From Polaromonas sp. SP1 (lineage in GTDB: Bacteria > Pseudomonadota > Gammaproteobacteria > Burkholderiales > Burkholderiaceae_C): DNA of 64,000 bases. Position numbers and translations under genes: made by a program. The notes below the pieces were generated by a model, which worked only from the letters and a program-made list of their open reading frames with translations, made no database searches and was not told the origin of the DNA. Positions 1 to 8,661 of the stretch are shown here, piece after piece (position 1 is the stretch's first letter; each line of letters starts with the position of its first letter). Location of the stretch: assembly GCF_003711205.1 (NCBI RefSeq), contig NZ_CP031013.1, positions 682,001-746,000 on the forward strand, given 5' to 3'.

Positions 1-514
1 CGCTTTGCAGCTTGGCCAGCAGGCTGCGTTGCCGTGCGGTGATAGAGCGCGACTCATACAGCATCACCGGAATGAAGTCGCTGCCGGGGCCGAGCAGCAC
101 GTCAAAGTGGTTGCGGATCAGCACGCGCAGCAGCGCCGGCGCTTCAGCCGTGGAAAGCCCCGCCGCCTGCAGGGCCGCGGCCTGGCGCTGCAGGGCCGAA
201 CGCATGCCCTCTTCCATCACGGCGTTGAGGATTTCCGCCTTGCTTTTGAAGTGGTAGAAGGGCGAGCCGCTGTGCATGCCGACAGCGGCCGCGATGTCGC
301 GCGTGCTGGTGGCGTCAAAGCCTTTTTTACGGAACAACCGGGCGGCGGTGTTGACGAGTTCGACCCGCCGGTTGCCGTCGTCACGCTCGTCCAGTGTTTT
401 GCGCGGGCGGCCGCGTGGGCGTTTTTCAGCGGCGCCGGCCTCGGGTTTTGTTCGGGTTTGAGGTTGCGCAGGTACTCGCGGGGCGGGGCGCGATCGCGCG
501 GCAGGTTTGTCCAT
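1..514 (-). CDS. TetR-family transcriptional regulator (C-terminus beyond the window)
   Basis: About 171 residues are visible, read leftwards from an ATG at 514, and the frame is still open at base 1. After a basic, proline-rich tail of about 40 residues comes a typical TetR helix-turn-helix at roughly residues 45-95, with the motifs AARLFRKKGFDATSTRDIAA and GSPFYHFKSKAEIL. The following helices begin the ligand-binding domain. The ligand and targets cannot be told from sequence. A strong promoter and a long palindrome lie immediately upstream, so autoregulation is likely. The domain call is confident; the function is open. Confidence 0.85.
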   Translation of the reverse strand, partial: MDKPAARSRPAPRVPAQPQTRTKPEAGAAEKRPRGRPRKTLDERDDGNRRVELVNTAARLFRKKGFDATSTRDIAAAVGMHSGSPFYHFKSKAEILNAVMEEGMRSALQRQAAALQAAGLSTAEAPALLRVLIRNHFDVLLGPGSDFIPVMLYESRSITARQRSLLAKLQS

Positions 515-522
515 AAGGGCAG

Positions 523-573
523 ACCATATCAAAACCCGGTATTTTTAGCAAGCACGTGCTTTGTGAAAATACC
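523..573 (-). promoter_or_regulatory. Promoter and 36-bp dyad upstream of the TetR gene
   Basis: On the minus strand, TTGCTA (551-546) and TATGGT (528-523) are separated by exactly 17 bp. The start point would fall near 516, so the TetR mRNA would be almost leaderless (ATG at 514). The -35 box lies inside a dyad centred between 555 and 556: GGTATTTT (538-545) and AAAATACC (566-573) flank a perfect AAGCACGTGCTT (550-561). A repressor bound there would block RNA polymerase. That the neighbouring TetR protein is the ligand is inference. Confidence 0.6.
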
Positions 574-591
574 TTGCGAACGACATCCCTG

Positions 592-1101
592 TCAGCGAGC
601 GGTGTTCTTTCTCGCGGGTGCAGCTTTCGCAGACGCCCCGACCTGTGGGTGCGTACCGTGAATGTGGTCGGCATGGCCCTTTCCTGCGGGCGCACGGCTG
701 TGTTCCAGCGCAGCTTTTTCCAGCCCGCTCAGGATGCCGCATGAAGCGCTGGCCTGGCCGCTGGCGCATTGCTCGCGCAGCAGCTTCAGGTCTTTCTCAA
801 GTGCCTTGAGTTCACGGATGCGCGCCGCGACATGGCCGATGTGTTCGTCCAGCAGCGCGTTGATGTCGGCGCAGCTTTCATCCGGTGCGTCCTTGAAGTC
901 CAGCAGCGTGCGGATCTCGCCCAGCGTCATGTCCAGTGAGCGGCAGTGGCGGATAAAGGCCAGGCGCTGCACATGGCTTTCGTCGTACACGCGGTAGTTG
1001 GCGTCGGTGCGCGCGGCTTCGGGCAGCAAGCCCTCGCGCTCGTAATACCGGATGGTTTCCGCCTGGGTCTGCGTGGCCTTGGCCAGTTCTCCAATTTTCA
1101 T
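592..1101 (-). CDS. cadR: CadR, MerR-family Cd(II)/Pb(II)-responsive regulator
   Basis: 169 residues. The MerR DNA-binding region covers about residues 1-70 (MKIGELAKATQTQAETIRYY). The dimerisation helix carries C77, and C112 and C121 follow; this matches the three-cysteine metal site of CadR/PbrR proteins (family numbering C77, C112 and about C119). A His-containing tail (HADHIHGTH) fits the CadR subgroup. Start at 1101 is chosen because GGAG lies 6 bp upstream; an in-frame ATG at 1113 would add four residues. The gene is divergent from cadA, whose promoter it should untwist when metal is bound. High confidence in family and metal class; the exact metal preference is inferred. Confidence 0.92.
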   Translation of the reverse strand: MKIGELAKATQTQAETIRYYEREGLLPEAARTDANYRVYDESHVQRLAFIRHCRSLDMTLGEIRTLLDFKDAPDESCADINALLDEHIGHVAARIRELKALEKDLKLLREQCASGQASASCGILSGLEKAALEHSRAPAGKGHADHIHGTHPQVGASAKAAPARKNTAR

Positions 1102-1168
1102 CATGGGCTCCATCAGGTGCGGATTGCCGCCTCGCCGACCCTTCAGTAGGGGTACTCAGAAGGCGGCC

Positions 1169-1200
1169 TTGACTCTAAGGTCGCTACAAGGTTTCCAATT
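1169..1200 (+). promoter_or_regulatory. Predicted MerR/CadR-controlled promoter of cadA
   Basis: TTGACT at 1169-1174 is followed by about 19-20 bp before the poor -10-like TCCAAT/CCAATT at 1194-1200. Such an over-long spacer is the hallmark of MerR-activated promoters. The spacer contains an imperfect dyad, ACTCTA against TACAAGGT, resembling known cadA/pbrA operators. The site sits directly upstream of the cadA ATG (1206). The -10 assignment is approximate. Confidence 0.6.
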
Positions 1201-1205
1201 AAGCC

Positions 1206-3461
1206 ATGAAAACTGAAAACACACCTGTTATCGACGCGCACAACCACTCCAGCTGCTGCGGCGCCCCTGCGCCTGCGGCCGCCGCGCCCGTGCCGCTGGG
1301 CGCCGGCGGGCAACTTTTCCGCATCGCCACCATGGACTGCAGCGCCGAAGAGTCCGACATCCGCCGCGCGCTGGAGCCGATAACCGGCATCCGTTCGCTG
1401 GGTTTTCAGCTCGGCGCGCGCACGCTTCGGATCGAAGCGTCCGAAGGCGCTTATCCGCTGGCGCTGGAGGCGATTCGCAAAGCCGGGTTTGATCCGAAAC
1501 CTGCCACCTCCACCAATGCATCGCAAAACGGTGACCATGCGGGGCACGACCACAGCCACGATCACGCCCATGACCACAGCGAAGGTCACGGCTTCAGCAG
1601 CGGCGTCACGCGCCTGGTCGCGGCACTGGTGCTGGCGGTCGGCGCTGAAGCGGTGTCATTCTTTGCACCCGACGTGATGGCCTGGAAGCTGGCCGGCATG
1701 GCCATCGCCGCCGTGGCCATTGCGCTGGCCGGCCTGGACACCTACAAAAAAGGCATGGCCGCACTGCTGCGCGGCAAGCTCAATATCAACGCGCTGATGT
1801 CGGTGGCCGTGACCGGCGCCTTCCTGATCGGCCAGTGGCCCGAAGCCGCCATGGTGATGGCGCTGTATGCGATAGCCGAGCTGATTGAAGCCAGGGCCGT
1901 GGACCGTGCGCGCAATGCCATCAAGGGCCTGCTGGACATGGCGCCCGACGAAGCGCTGATGCGGGGCGCAGACGGCGTTTGGTCAGCCACGCCGGTCGCC
2001 GCCGTGCCGCTGGAGGCCGTGGTGCGCATCAGGCCGGGTGAACGCGTGCCGCTGGACGGCGAGGTGACGCTGGGCCACAGCGCCGTCAACCAGGCGCCCA
2101 TCACGGGCGAGAGCATCCCGGTCGACAAGGAACCCGGCGACGCCGTCTTTGCCGGCACCATCAACGAAACCGGCGAGATCGAAGTGCGTGTCACGGCAGC
2201 CGCCGACAACACCACGCTCGCGCGCATCATCCACGCCGTTGAGCAGGCGCAAGGCAGCCGCGCGCCGACACAGCGTTTTGTCGACCGCTTTGCCGCCGTC
2301 TACACACCGGCGGTGTTTGCCATCGCCGTCGCCGTGGCGGTGCTGATGCCGCTGCTGGCGGGCCTGACATGGCAGGAGTCGCTCTACAAGGCGCTGGTGC
2401 TGCTGGTGATCGCCTGCCCCTGTGCGCTGGTGATTTCCACACCGGTCACCGTGGTGAGCGGCTTGTCGGCGGCGGCGCGCCGGGGCATCCTGATCAAGGG
2501 CGGCACCTACCTTGAAGAGGCGCGCCTGCTCAAGGCCGTGGCACTCGACAAGACCGGCACCATCACCGAAGGCAAGCCCCAGCTCGTGGACTGGCGCGCC
2601 TGGGGCGGCGCCGATGCAGCAACGGCCGCGCAGCTGGCCGGCGCCATGGCCTCACGCTCGGACCATCCGGTGTCCAAAGCCATTGCCGCAGGATTGAACG
2701 TTGAGACTGCCGATGTGCAGGCCTTCAAAGCCTTGCCGGGCCGGGGCGTTGAGGGAGCCATCGCCGGCAAGCGCCTGGTGCTGGGCAATCACCGCCTGAT
2801 CCATGAACTCGGCTTGTGCGGGGTAGAACTTGAAGCCGAGCTCGCCCGGCATGAACAACAAGGCCGCACCGTGACGCTGCTGGCTGACGATGCACACGTG
2901 CTGGCGCTCTTTGCCGTGGCCGACACCATCAAGGAGACCTCACGTCAGGCGATTGCCGACCTGAAGGCACTGGGTGTTACGCCGGTGATGCTGACCGGCG
3001 ACAACGCCGCCACCGCGCAAGCCATCGCTGCGCAAGCCGGCATTGCAGACGCGCGCGGCGACCTGCTGCCCGAGGCCAAACTCGCCGCCATCCAGGCGAT
3101 GCAGCAACGCTACGGCGCCACCGGCATGACGGGCGACGGCATCAACGACGCACCCGCGCTGGCGCAGGCCGACATCGGCTTTGCCATGGGCGGGGCCGGC
3201 GCCGACACCGCCATGGAAGCGGCCGACGTGGTGATCATGAACGACAACCTGGAGCGTGTGGCCGAAACGGTGCGGCTGTCAAAGCGCACGCACGCCATCC
3301 TGTGGCAGAACATCAGCCTGGCGCTGGGCATCAAGAGCGTCTTCCTGGTGATGGCCGTCTTTGGCACGGCCACGATGTGGATGGCGGTGTTTGCCGACAT
3401 GGGCGCCAGCCTGCTGGTGGTGGGCAATGGTTTCCGTTTGCTGCGCAAGCAGCAAAAGTGA
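1206..3461 (+). CDS. cadA: CadA, heavy-metal translocating P1B-type ATPase
   Basis: 751 residues, usual for the family. Order: N-terminal metal-binding domain with TMDCSAEE (C45 followed by acidic residues rather than CxxC), a histidine-rich loop at about 111-128 (HAGHDHSHDHAHDHSEGH), membrane helices, the actuator motif ITGES, the transmembrane metal site C404-P405-C406, the phosphorylated aspartate D448 in DKTGT, SDHPVSKAI of the nucleotide domain, and GDGINDAP near residue 643. It exports Cd2+, Zn2+ or Pb2+ from the cytoplasm using ATP. Its stop codon overlaps the next start (TGATG), so the DUF3703 gene is probably coupled. Confidence 0.95.
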   Translation: MKTENTPVIDAHNHSSCCGAPAPAAAAPVPLGAGGQLFRIATMDCSAEESDIRRALEPITGIRSLGFQLGARTLRIEASEGAYPLALEAIRKAGFDPKPATSTNASQNGDHAGHDHSHDHAHDHSEGHGFSSGVTRLVAALVLAVGAEAVSFFAPDVMAWKLAGMAIAAVAIALAGLDTYKKGMAALLRGKLNINALMSVAVTGAFLIGQWPEAAMVMALYAIAELIEARAVDRARNAIKGLLDMAPDEALMRGADGVWSATPVAAVPLEAVVRIRPGERVPLDGEVTLGHSAVNQAPITGESIPVDKEPGDAVFAGTINETGEIEVRVTAAADNTTLARIIHAVEQAQGSRAPTQRFVDRFAAVYTPAVFAIAVAVAVLMPLLAGLTWQESLYKALVLLVIACPCALVISTPVTVVSGLSAAARRGILIKGGTYLEEARLLKAVALDKTGTITEGKPQLVDWRAWGGADAATAAQLAGAMASRSDHPVSKAIAAGLNVETADVQAFKALPGRGVEGAIAGKRLVLGNHRLIHELGLCGVELEAELARHEQQGRTVTLLADDAHVLALFAVADTIKETSRQAIADLKALGVTPVMLTGDNAATAQAIAAQAGIADARGDLLPEAKLAAIQAMQQRYGATGMTGDGINDAPALAQADIGFAMGGAGADTAMEAADVVIMNDNLERVAETVRLSKRTHAILWQNISLALGIKSVFLVMAVFGTATMWMAVFADMGASLLVVGNGFRLLRKQQK

Positions 3462-3820
3462 TGGCGACAGACCACACCCGCAATACCTACGTGCAGCTGA
3501 TGCTCGGTTTCAGTCAGAGCGTCGGCCAGGATCACGAATTACGTTGGGCATGGCTGATGGCCGCGCACATTGTGGGCCAGCAAAATTCTGGTTTGCATTG
3601 GCGCAGCCACATCGCCATGCTGCGGTTTGCGTTAAAGACGCGGGACTACCCCGAAGCGGCAGGCCAGCTGATGCGCCTGAGCCTGGTGCCCCTGGGGCAT
3701 CTCGCAGGCCGGCTTCCTGCCGGGAACCACGGGCGCGCCACTGTCAGTGCATTCACGCCCATGCCCGTCGACCCCTCTCTTGGGGAGCTGATTTCGCAAG
3801 CTCACCAAAAAGAGAGATGA
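3461..3820 (+). CDS. DUF3703 family protein, coupled to cadA
   Basis: 119 residues, starting at the ATG that overlaps the cadA stop. The conserved core runs AHIVGQQNSGLHWRSHIAML, then RDYPEAAGQLMRL, a GHLAGRLPAGNHGR segment and a final FTPMPVDPSL. This is the DUF3703 pattern, a small soluble family I know from neighbourhoods of heavy-metal efflux genes. It has several conserved histidines but no recognised catalytic motif. Its position suggests a role in metal handling; the biochemical function is unknown. Confidence 0.8.
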   Translation: MATDHTRNTYVQLMLGFSQSVGQDHELRWAWLMAAHIVGQQNSGLHWRSHIAMLRFALKTRDYPEAAGQLMRLSLVPLGHLAGRLPAGNHGRATVSAFTPMPVDPSLGELISQAHQKER

Positions 3821-3822
3821 AG

Positions 3823-3847
3823 CGCCACTTCAACGGGTGAAGCGGCG
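3823..3847. terminator. Hairpin between convergent genes, candidate bidirectional terminator
   Basis: CGCCACTTCA (3823-3832) pairs with TGAAGCGGCG (3838-3847) with one mismatch and a 5-base loop. It lies between the ends of the DUF3703 gene (3820) and the substrate-binding protein gene (3868, opposite strand). No clear T-tract follows on either side, so intrinsic termination is only possible. Confidence 0.35.
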
Positions 3848-3867
3848 TCATTCGGTCCGAGTGGTTC

Positions 3868-4935
3868 TTAGCGCTCGACCGTCTTGTTCCAGCGCGCGTT
3901 CCAGGCCGGGCGGTTTTCGTTGATCGCATCCCAGTCCACGGCGATCGCCGTCTTCATGTACTCGTTCATCTGCGCCACCAGTGCGCCGGCCTTGCCCGAG
4001 GCTTTGGTTTTGGGGTTGGACGGAATCTGGTCGCCGAATTCCAGCGCCGCGGCCTGGGCTTCAGGCGACAGCAGGTATTGCGCCAGCTTGTGCGCCAGCG
4101 CGGGCTCACTGTTTTTGGCAATCACGCATTCGCCGACCGTCAGCACCGCCGAGCCTTCCTTGGGCTGCACGTATTCGACCGGCAGGCCCTTGTCCTTGAG
4201 CACGCCGACGGCCGTCGGTGTGAGCGGGAACATCGCGGCTTCACCCGTCTGCACCATCTCGGCCAGCTTGGCGGAGCTGGGGATGTACTCGAGCACATTG
4301 GGGCCGATGGTGGTGGGCCAGGCCTTGAAGCCGGGCTCGACGTTCTTGTCATTGCCGCCCTGGATGCGGTTGAACAGCAGAAAACCGTGCAGGCCGAAGG
4401 TGGACGAGGACAGCGACTGGAACACCACCTTGCCCTTGTATTTCGGGTTGGCCATGTCCATCCACGAGGTGGGCGGCGCCCAGCCTTTTTCGGTGAACAT
4501 CTTCTTGTTGTAGGCGATGCCGGTCATGCCGATGTTGACGCCGGCGGCCATGTCGCCCTTGAAGCGTGCGGTCGGGAAGAGGTCGTTCAGCGCGGGCGTG
4601 GCCTGCATCTTCTCGCACAGGCCCATGCCGATGGCGCGGTACATGATGCCGTCGTCCAGGAACATCACATGCATCTGCGGGTTGTCCTTGTTGGCCTGCG
4701 CCTTGGCCAGGATGTCGGACGAGGTGCCGGGCACCACCACCACCTTGACGTTATTGGCTTTCTCGAACGCACCGAAGACATGCTCGGTGTAGGTTTTTTC
4801 CATGGTGCCGCCGTTCATGCCGATGTACAGCGTCTTGGTCTGCGCCATGGCGTTGCCGCCGGCCAGGCTGGCGGCCGCAAGGGCCAGGCACACCGCGGTG
4901 GCGCGGGTGGACAGGAATCGTGAGGATGTTTTCAT
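3868..4935 (-). CDS. ABC transporter periplasmic substrate-binding protein (polyamine/opine type)
   Basis: 355 residues. A signal peptide ends near residue 31 (AGGNAMA followed by QTKTLYIG). The mature part looks like the PotD/AfuA type of periplasmic binding protein: an N-terminal lobe with GGTMEKTYTEHVFGAFEK and a C-terminal lobe ending with LSPEAQAAALEFGDQIPSNP. It is the last gene of a minus-strand operon that also encodes the ATPase, two permeases and a three-subunit amine dehydrogenase, so the ligand is probably the substrate of that enzyme. An AGGAG lies 6 bp before the start. Ligand unknown. Confidence 0.88.
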   Translation of the reverse strand: MKTSSRFLSTRATAVCLALAAASLAGGNAMAQTKTLYIGMNGGTMEKTYTEHVFGAFEKANNVKVVVVPGTSSDILAKAQANKDNPQMHVMFLDDGIMYRAIGMGLCEKMQATPALNDLFPTARFKGDMAAGVNIGMTGIAYNKKMFTEKGWAPPTSWMDMANPKYKGKVVFQSLSSSTFGLHGFLLFNRIQGGNDKNVEPGFKAWPTTIGPNVLEYIPSSAKLAEMVQTGEAAMFPLTPTAVGVLKDKGLPVEYVQPKEGSAVLTVGECVIAKNSEPALAHKLAQYLLSPEAQAAALEFGDQIPSNPKTKASGKAGALVAQMNEYMKTAIAVDWDAINENRPAWNARWNKTVER

Positions 4936-4989
4936 GAAAGGCTCCTGGTGGCTTGGTGGGTGAGTGAATGAATGAATGGATGGATGGAA

Positions 4990-6171
4990 TCAATGGGAGG
5001 AAGCAAGGACGGACGAGGCAACAGCGGAAGGGACAAGGCCGGCGGTTGCCGCACGCGGACTTGCTGAGAAACGGGTCACCGAGAACGCGTCGATGGGTGT
5101 GACGCTCTCGCCGTCACGCACCAGGTCGGCCAGCACGGCGCCCACACCAGGGCCCAATTGAAATCCGCCGCCGGCAAAACCGAATGCATGAATCAGGCCC
5201 GGTGTGGTGGCGCTGGGGCCTATCACCGGCAGGCGGTCGGGCAGGTAGCCTTCGGTGCCGCTCCAGGTGCGGATGATGTGGGCGTTTTTGAGCGCCGGCA
5301 GCAGCTCGACGGTTTGCTGCATCAGCCCGGCCATGCCGCTGCGCTGCGCGCGGGCGCGCTGGTCGTCCAGCGCATAGCCCCGGCCGCCGCCGATGACGCA
5401 GTTGCCACGCGCCACCTGGCGGGCATACACACCGCCGCCTTCCACGCCCAGGCTCAGATTCATGAACACGGGCAGCGGCTCGGTCACCGCCATCTCGGGG
5501 TGGCCGGACTCCATGGGCACGATGTCGCCGAACTGGCCCGCAATGGTGGCGGCCCAGGCGCCGGCGCAATTGAGCAGGTGTTGGGCACGCACTTCCAGCA
5601 CACTGCCCGAGCGCAGCACAAATTCGGTGCCGTCATGTGCGGCTTGATCCACACGCGTCTGCTCGCGGATGTCGGCGCCCAGGCGTTTGGCGGCCAGCGC
5701 AAAGGCCGGCGACACCAGGCGCGGGTTGGCCTGCCCGTCTTCGGGGCACAGCGAAGCACCCACGGCAGCCTTGCCCAGCCAGGGGCAGCGTTCTCGCAGC
5801 GCGCGCGTCGAGAGCATTTGCAGGTCCATGCCAAAGCCGTGTGTGCGCTCGCGGTAGTTTTCGAGCGAAGCCAGGTCGGCCTCGCTGCGCGCAATCTTCA
5901 AATGGCCCGAGCGCAGGTATTCGCCGTCGGTGCCGATGAGTTCAGGCAGCTGTGCCCACAGGCCCTGCGCACGCTGCGACAGCGGCAACTGGCTGAGCGG
6001 CCGGCCCTGGCGGCGCACGCCGCCGTAGTTGACCCCGCTGGAGCGAGAGCCGCACAGGTCGCGCTCGAGCAGCACCACCGACAAGCCCATGCGGCGCAGG
6101 AACAGCGCCGCCGATGAACCCATGATGCCGCCGCCGATGATGGCGACGTCGGCTTTGAGGCGCTCCATCAT
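4990..6171 (-). CDS. FAD-dependent amine/imino-acid oxidoreductase, catalytic subunit (DAO family)
   Basis: 393 residues. The N-terminal FAD-binding motif GGGIMG is at 13-18, followed by an acidic residue at the end of the second strand (VVLLERD). The C-terminal part has GTEGYLPDRLPVIGPS and HAFGFAGGGFQLGPG, typical of the glycine oxidase/sarcosine oxidase/octopine-dehydrogenase beta-subunit group. It overlaps the upstream FAD/BFD subunit gene by 4 bp (ATGA). In HcnC, OoxB and D-hydroxyproline dehydrogenase complexes this subunit oxidises a C-N bond of an amino acid. The substrate here is unknown, probably a secondary or cyclic amine. Confidence 0.85.
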   Translation of the reverse strand: MMERLKADVAIIGGGIMGSSAALFLRRMGLSVVLLERDLCGSRSSGVNYGGVRRQGRPLSQLPLSQRAQGLWAQLPELIGTDGEYLRSGHLKIARSEADLASLENYRERTHGFGMDLQMLSTRALRERCPWLGKAAVGASLCPEDGQANPRLVSPAFALAAKRLGADIREQTRVDQAAHDGTEFVLRSGSVLEVRAQHLLNCAGAWAATIAGQFGDIVPMESGHPEMAVTEPLPVFMNLSLGVEGGGVYARQVARGNCVIGGGRGYALDDQRARAQRSGMAGLMQQTVELLPALKNAHIIRTWSGTEGYLPDRLPVIGPSATTPGLIHAFGFAGGGFQLGPGVGAVLADLVRDGESVTPIDAFSVTRFSASPRAATAGLVPSAVASSVLASSH

Positions 6172-7550
6172 GCAGCCTCCTGTTGGATCGCCGGTGCAAC
6201 CACGGCCGAAAACGGCAGCGGCTTGATGGGCGACTGACCGCGCAGGCGGCCCACGGCGTCAGGCTGGGCAGCACAGGCGTGCGCGAGGATTTCAGCCGCC
6301 GCCACACCGCAGGTGCGGCCCTGGCAGCGGCCCATGCCGACGCGTGTCAGCGCCTTCAGGCGGTTCATCTCGCGCGCGCCGGTGTCGGCCACGCAGCGGC
6401 GCAATTCGCCGGCGTTGATTTCTTCGCAGCGGCAGACCACCAGCTCGTCCGGCGCAGACGCAGCCCAACCGGCGGGAAAAGGAAATGCCCGCTCCAGCCC
6501 CCGGCGAAACGAGGCGACAGCGGCCAGGCGGTTTTCAAGCGATGCTGCGCGCGCTGCATCAACTGTCTTTCCGGCATCAGCCAACAGCGCCAACGCAGCG
6601 CGTTCGCCCGCCCACTCGGCCGCATCGGCGCCCATGATGCCGGCGCCGTCGCCTGCGAGGTACACGCCGGGCACGCTGGAGCGGCCCGCAGCATCGCGCT
6701 CGGGCAACGCACCGCGTTGCAGTTTGTCGTAATGGAAACGGCAGCCCAGCAAATCAGGCAATTGCGTTTCGGGCCGCAGCGCATAACCAAAGCCCACGCC
6801 GTCGCAATCGATGTGGTGGTCACGGCCCGCCTTGCGCCAGTGCATGGCCTGCACGCGCTCGCCGCCGGTGGCGCGTGTCAGCTCAACACCCTGATGCACG
6901 GCAATGCCATGCAGCCGCAGCCAGCCCAGGTAAAACAGGCCCTTGGCAAACAGCGTGGGCTGGCCCAGCATGGCGGGCGCTGCCGCAGCCTTGTCGGCAA
7001 AACGGGCCGTGTCGAGCACCGCGACCACCTGGGCGCCGGCCTTGGCATATTGGTAAGCAATCAGGTACAGCAAGGGCCCGGTACCGGCAAACACCACACG
7101 CGAGCCAATCGCACAGCCCTGGAACTTGAGCGCGACCTGCGCAGCGCCCAGCGCATAGATACCTGGCAAAGTCCAGCCCGGGAAAGGCAGCACACGGTCC
7201 GTCGCACCGGTGGCGACGATGAGGTGGCTGTAGGGCAGCGTGCTCATCTCCCCCTGGCGAAGCAGGTCCAGCTGGCTGGCCTCGGCGCTCCAGACCAGCG
7301 TGTCGGGACGGTAGTCGATCTTGTCCAGGATGCCGGCCATGGCGCTGTGCACCGCGTCGGCGCGGCTTGCTTCAAAACCGTAGAGCGTTTTCTTGGTGCG
7401 GGTAAAGCCCGGCGGCGGCTGGCGGTAGATCTGGCCGCCCCAGCGCAGCGCCTCATCCACCACCACCGGCCTGATGCCGTGCGCCACCAGCGTCTGCGCC
7501 GCACGAATACCGGCCGGCCCGGCGCCCACAATGACGGCCCGCACGCTCAT
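6168..7550 (-). CDS. FAD/NAD-binding subunit with BFD-type [2Fe-2S] domain (HcnB/OoxA-like)
   Basis: 460 residues. The first dinucleotide fold has GAGPAG at 9-14; a second Rossmann stretch reads SRVVFAGTGPLLYL. The C-terminus carries a BFD-like iron-sulphur site with C373, C375, C409 and C414 (VCRCEEI, then GRCQGRTCG). This is the alpha subunit of the hydrogen-cyanide-synthase/octopine-oxidase-like heterotrimer, passing electrons from the DAO subunit to the [2Fe-2S] subunit and a respiratory acceptor. It overlaps both neighbours by 4 bp, so the three subunits should be translated together. Confidence 0.87.
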   Translation of the reverse strand: MSVRAVIVGAGPAGIRAAQTLVAHGIRPVVVDEALRWGGQIYRQPPPGFTRTKKTLYGFEASRADAVHSAMAGILDKIDYRPDTLVWSAEASQLDLLRQGEMSTLPYSHLIVATGATDRVLPFPGWTLPGIYALGAAQVALKFQGCAIGSRVVFAGTGPLLYLIAYQYAKAGAQVVAVLDTARFADKAAAAPAMLGQPTLFAKGLFYLGWLRLHGIAVHQGVELTRATGGERVQAMHWRKAGRDHHIDCDGVGFGYALRPETQLPDLLGCRFHYDKLQRGALPERDAAGRSSVPGVYLAGDGAGIMGADAAEWAGERAALALLADAGKTVDAARAASLENRLAAVASFRRGLERAFPFPAGWAASAPDELVVCRCEEINAGELRRCVADTGAREMNRLKALTRVGMGRCQGRTCGVAAAEILAHACAAQPDAVGRLRGQSPIKPLPFSAVVAPAIQQEAA

Positions 7551-7858
7551 ACCGGGCCCTCCGCGCCCGTCACCAGCCGCATGCCCTCTTCGATAAAGGT
7601 GCCGCAGGCGCGCAGACGCCGGCCCGACTCGGTGGCAACCCAGCAGTCCTGGCAGGCGCCCATCAGGCAGAAGCCCGCGCGCGGCTCGCCGCTGAATTCA
7701 CTGAAGCGCAGCTGCGCGCTGTGCGTCAGCACTGCCGTCAGCACGGTGTCGCCGGCCAGCGCCTTTAATGGTTGCCCATTCAGTACAAAACTCACGGGTG
7801 TGCGGCCGCTTTCGGCCACGCGATGGAGCAAAGCCCCGGACTCGGTGATGGGTTTCAT
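7547..7858 (-). CDS. Small [2Fe-2S] ferredoxin-like subunit (HcnA/SoxA-N-like)
   Basis: 103 residues with the plant-type [2Fe-2S] ligands C64, C69, C72 and C85 (GFCLMGACQDCWV then RACG). This compact fold forms the N-terminal domain of sarcosine oxidase alpha and exists as a free subunit in HcnABC-like dehydrogenases. It lies between the inner permease gene and the FAD/BFD subunit, overlapping each by 4 bp, so transport and oxidation are encoded as one unit. Confidence 0.87.
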   Translation of the reverse strand: MKPITESGALLHRVAESGRTPVSFVLNGQPLKALAGDTVLTAVLTHSAQLRFSEFSGEPRAGFCLMGACQDCWVATESGRRLRACGTFIEEGMRLVTGAEGPV

Positions 7859-8649
7859 TTGTGTCCGACCAGAATCTTGTCGAGGCCGTAGATGCGGTCC
7901 AGCACCAGCATGGCCACCGCCGTCAGCGCCACCATGAGCGCCGAGACCGCCGCCATCAGCGGGTCTATCGACTCGGTGGCGTACATGTACATGCGCACCG
8001 GCAGCGTCACGGTAGAAGGCGCGGTGACAAAAATCGACATGGTCACTTCGTCAAAGCTGTTGATAAAAGCCAGCAGCCAGCCGCCGGTGACGCCGGGCAA
8101 GATCATCGGCAGCGTGACGCGGACAAACACCGTCGCCTGGCTTGCGCCCAGCGAGAGTGCCGCCTGCTCGGCGCTGCGGTCGCTGCCCTCGACCGAGGCC
8201 AGCACCAGGCGCAGCACATAAGGCGTGATGATGACCACGTGCGCCAGCGCCAGCCAGAAGAAGCTGCCGGTCGCGCCGATCAGCGAGAAAGTGCGCAGCA
8301 GCGCCACGCCCAGCACCAGGTGCGGAATGATGAGCGGCGAGAGAAACAGGCCGTTGAGGAAATCGCGGCCCGGGAAGGTATGGCGCGCAATTGCCAGCCC
8401 GGCCGGCACGGCCAGCAAGGTGGCCAGCGTGGCGGAGATGGACGCCAGCCAGAGGCTGTTCTTGAAAGACTGCACAAAGTCCGAGTGCGCAAACACCGCG
8501 CGGAACCAGCGCAATGAAAAGTCCGTGGTCGGGATGGCCAGCGTGTTGCCCGGTGTGAAGGCCACCACGCACACGATGACCAGCGGCGCCAGCATGAAAG
8601 TAATGACGAGCGCGTTGAAGAGCAGCGCGAGGGGACCGTTTTTGGACAT
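7855..8649 (-). CDS. ABC transporter permease, PotC type
   Basis: 264 residues with about six membrane helices. The cytoplasmic EAA-type loop appears as EQAALSLGASQATVFVRVTL followed by PMILPGVTGG. This is the second permease of a polyamine/spermidine-type importer. It overlaps the [2Fe-2S] subunit gene by 4 bp and lies 12 bp after the first permease gene. Confidence 0.88.
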   Translation of the reverse strand: MSKNGPLALLFNALVITFMLAPLVIVCVVAFTPGNTLAIPTTDFSLRWFRAVFAHSDFVQSFKNSLWLASISATLATLLAVPAGLAIARHTFPGRDFLNGLFLSPLIIPHLVLGVALLRTFSLIGATGSFFWLALAHVVIITPYVLRLVLASVEGSDRSAEQAALSLGASQATVFVRVTLPMILPGVTGGWLLAFINSFDEVTMSIFVTAPSTVTLPVRMYMYATESIDPLMAAVSALMVALTAVAMLVLDRIYGLDKILVGHK

Positions 8650-8661
8650 GGTGCGCGCTCC

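Noticed and set aside
1536..1590. CAY-rich tandem-like tract
   Set aside because: It encodes the histidine-rich metal-binding loop of CadA; no separate repeat function is needed.
6183..7937. A 584-codon plus-strand frame
   Set aside because: It mirrors the FAD/BFD and [2Fe-2S] subunit genes and shows no domain; its length comes from high GC.
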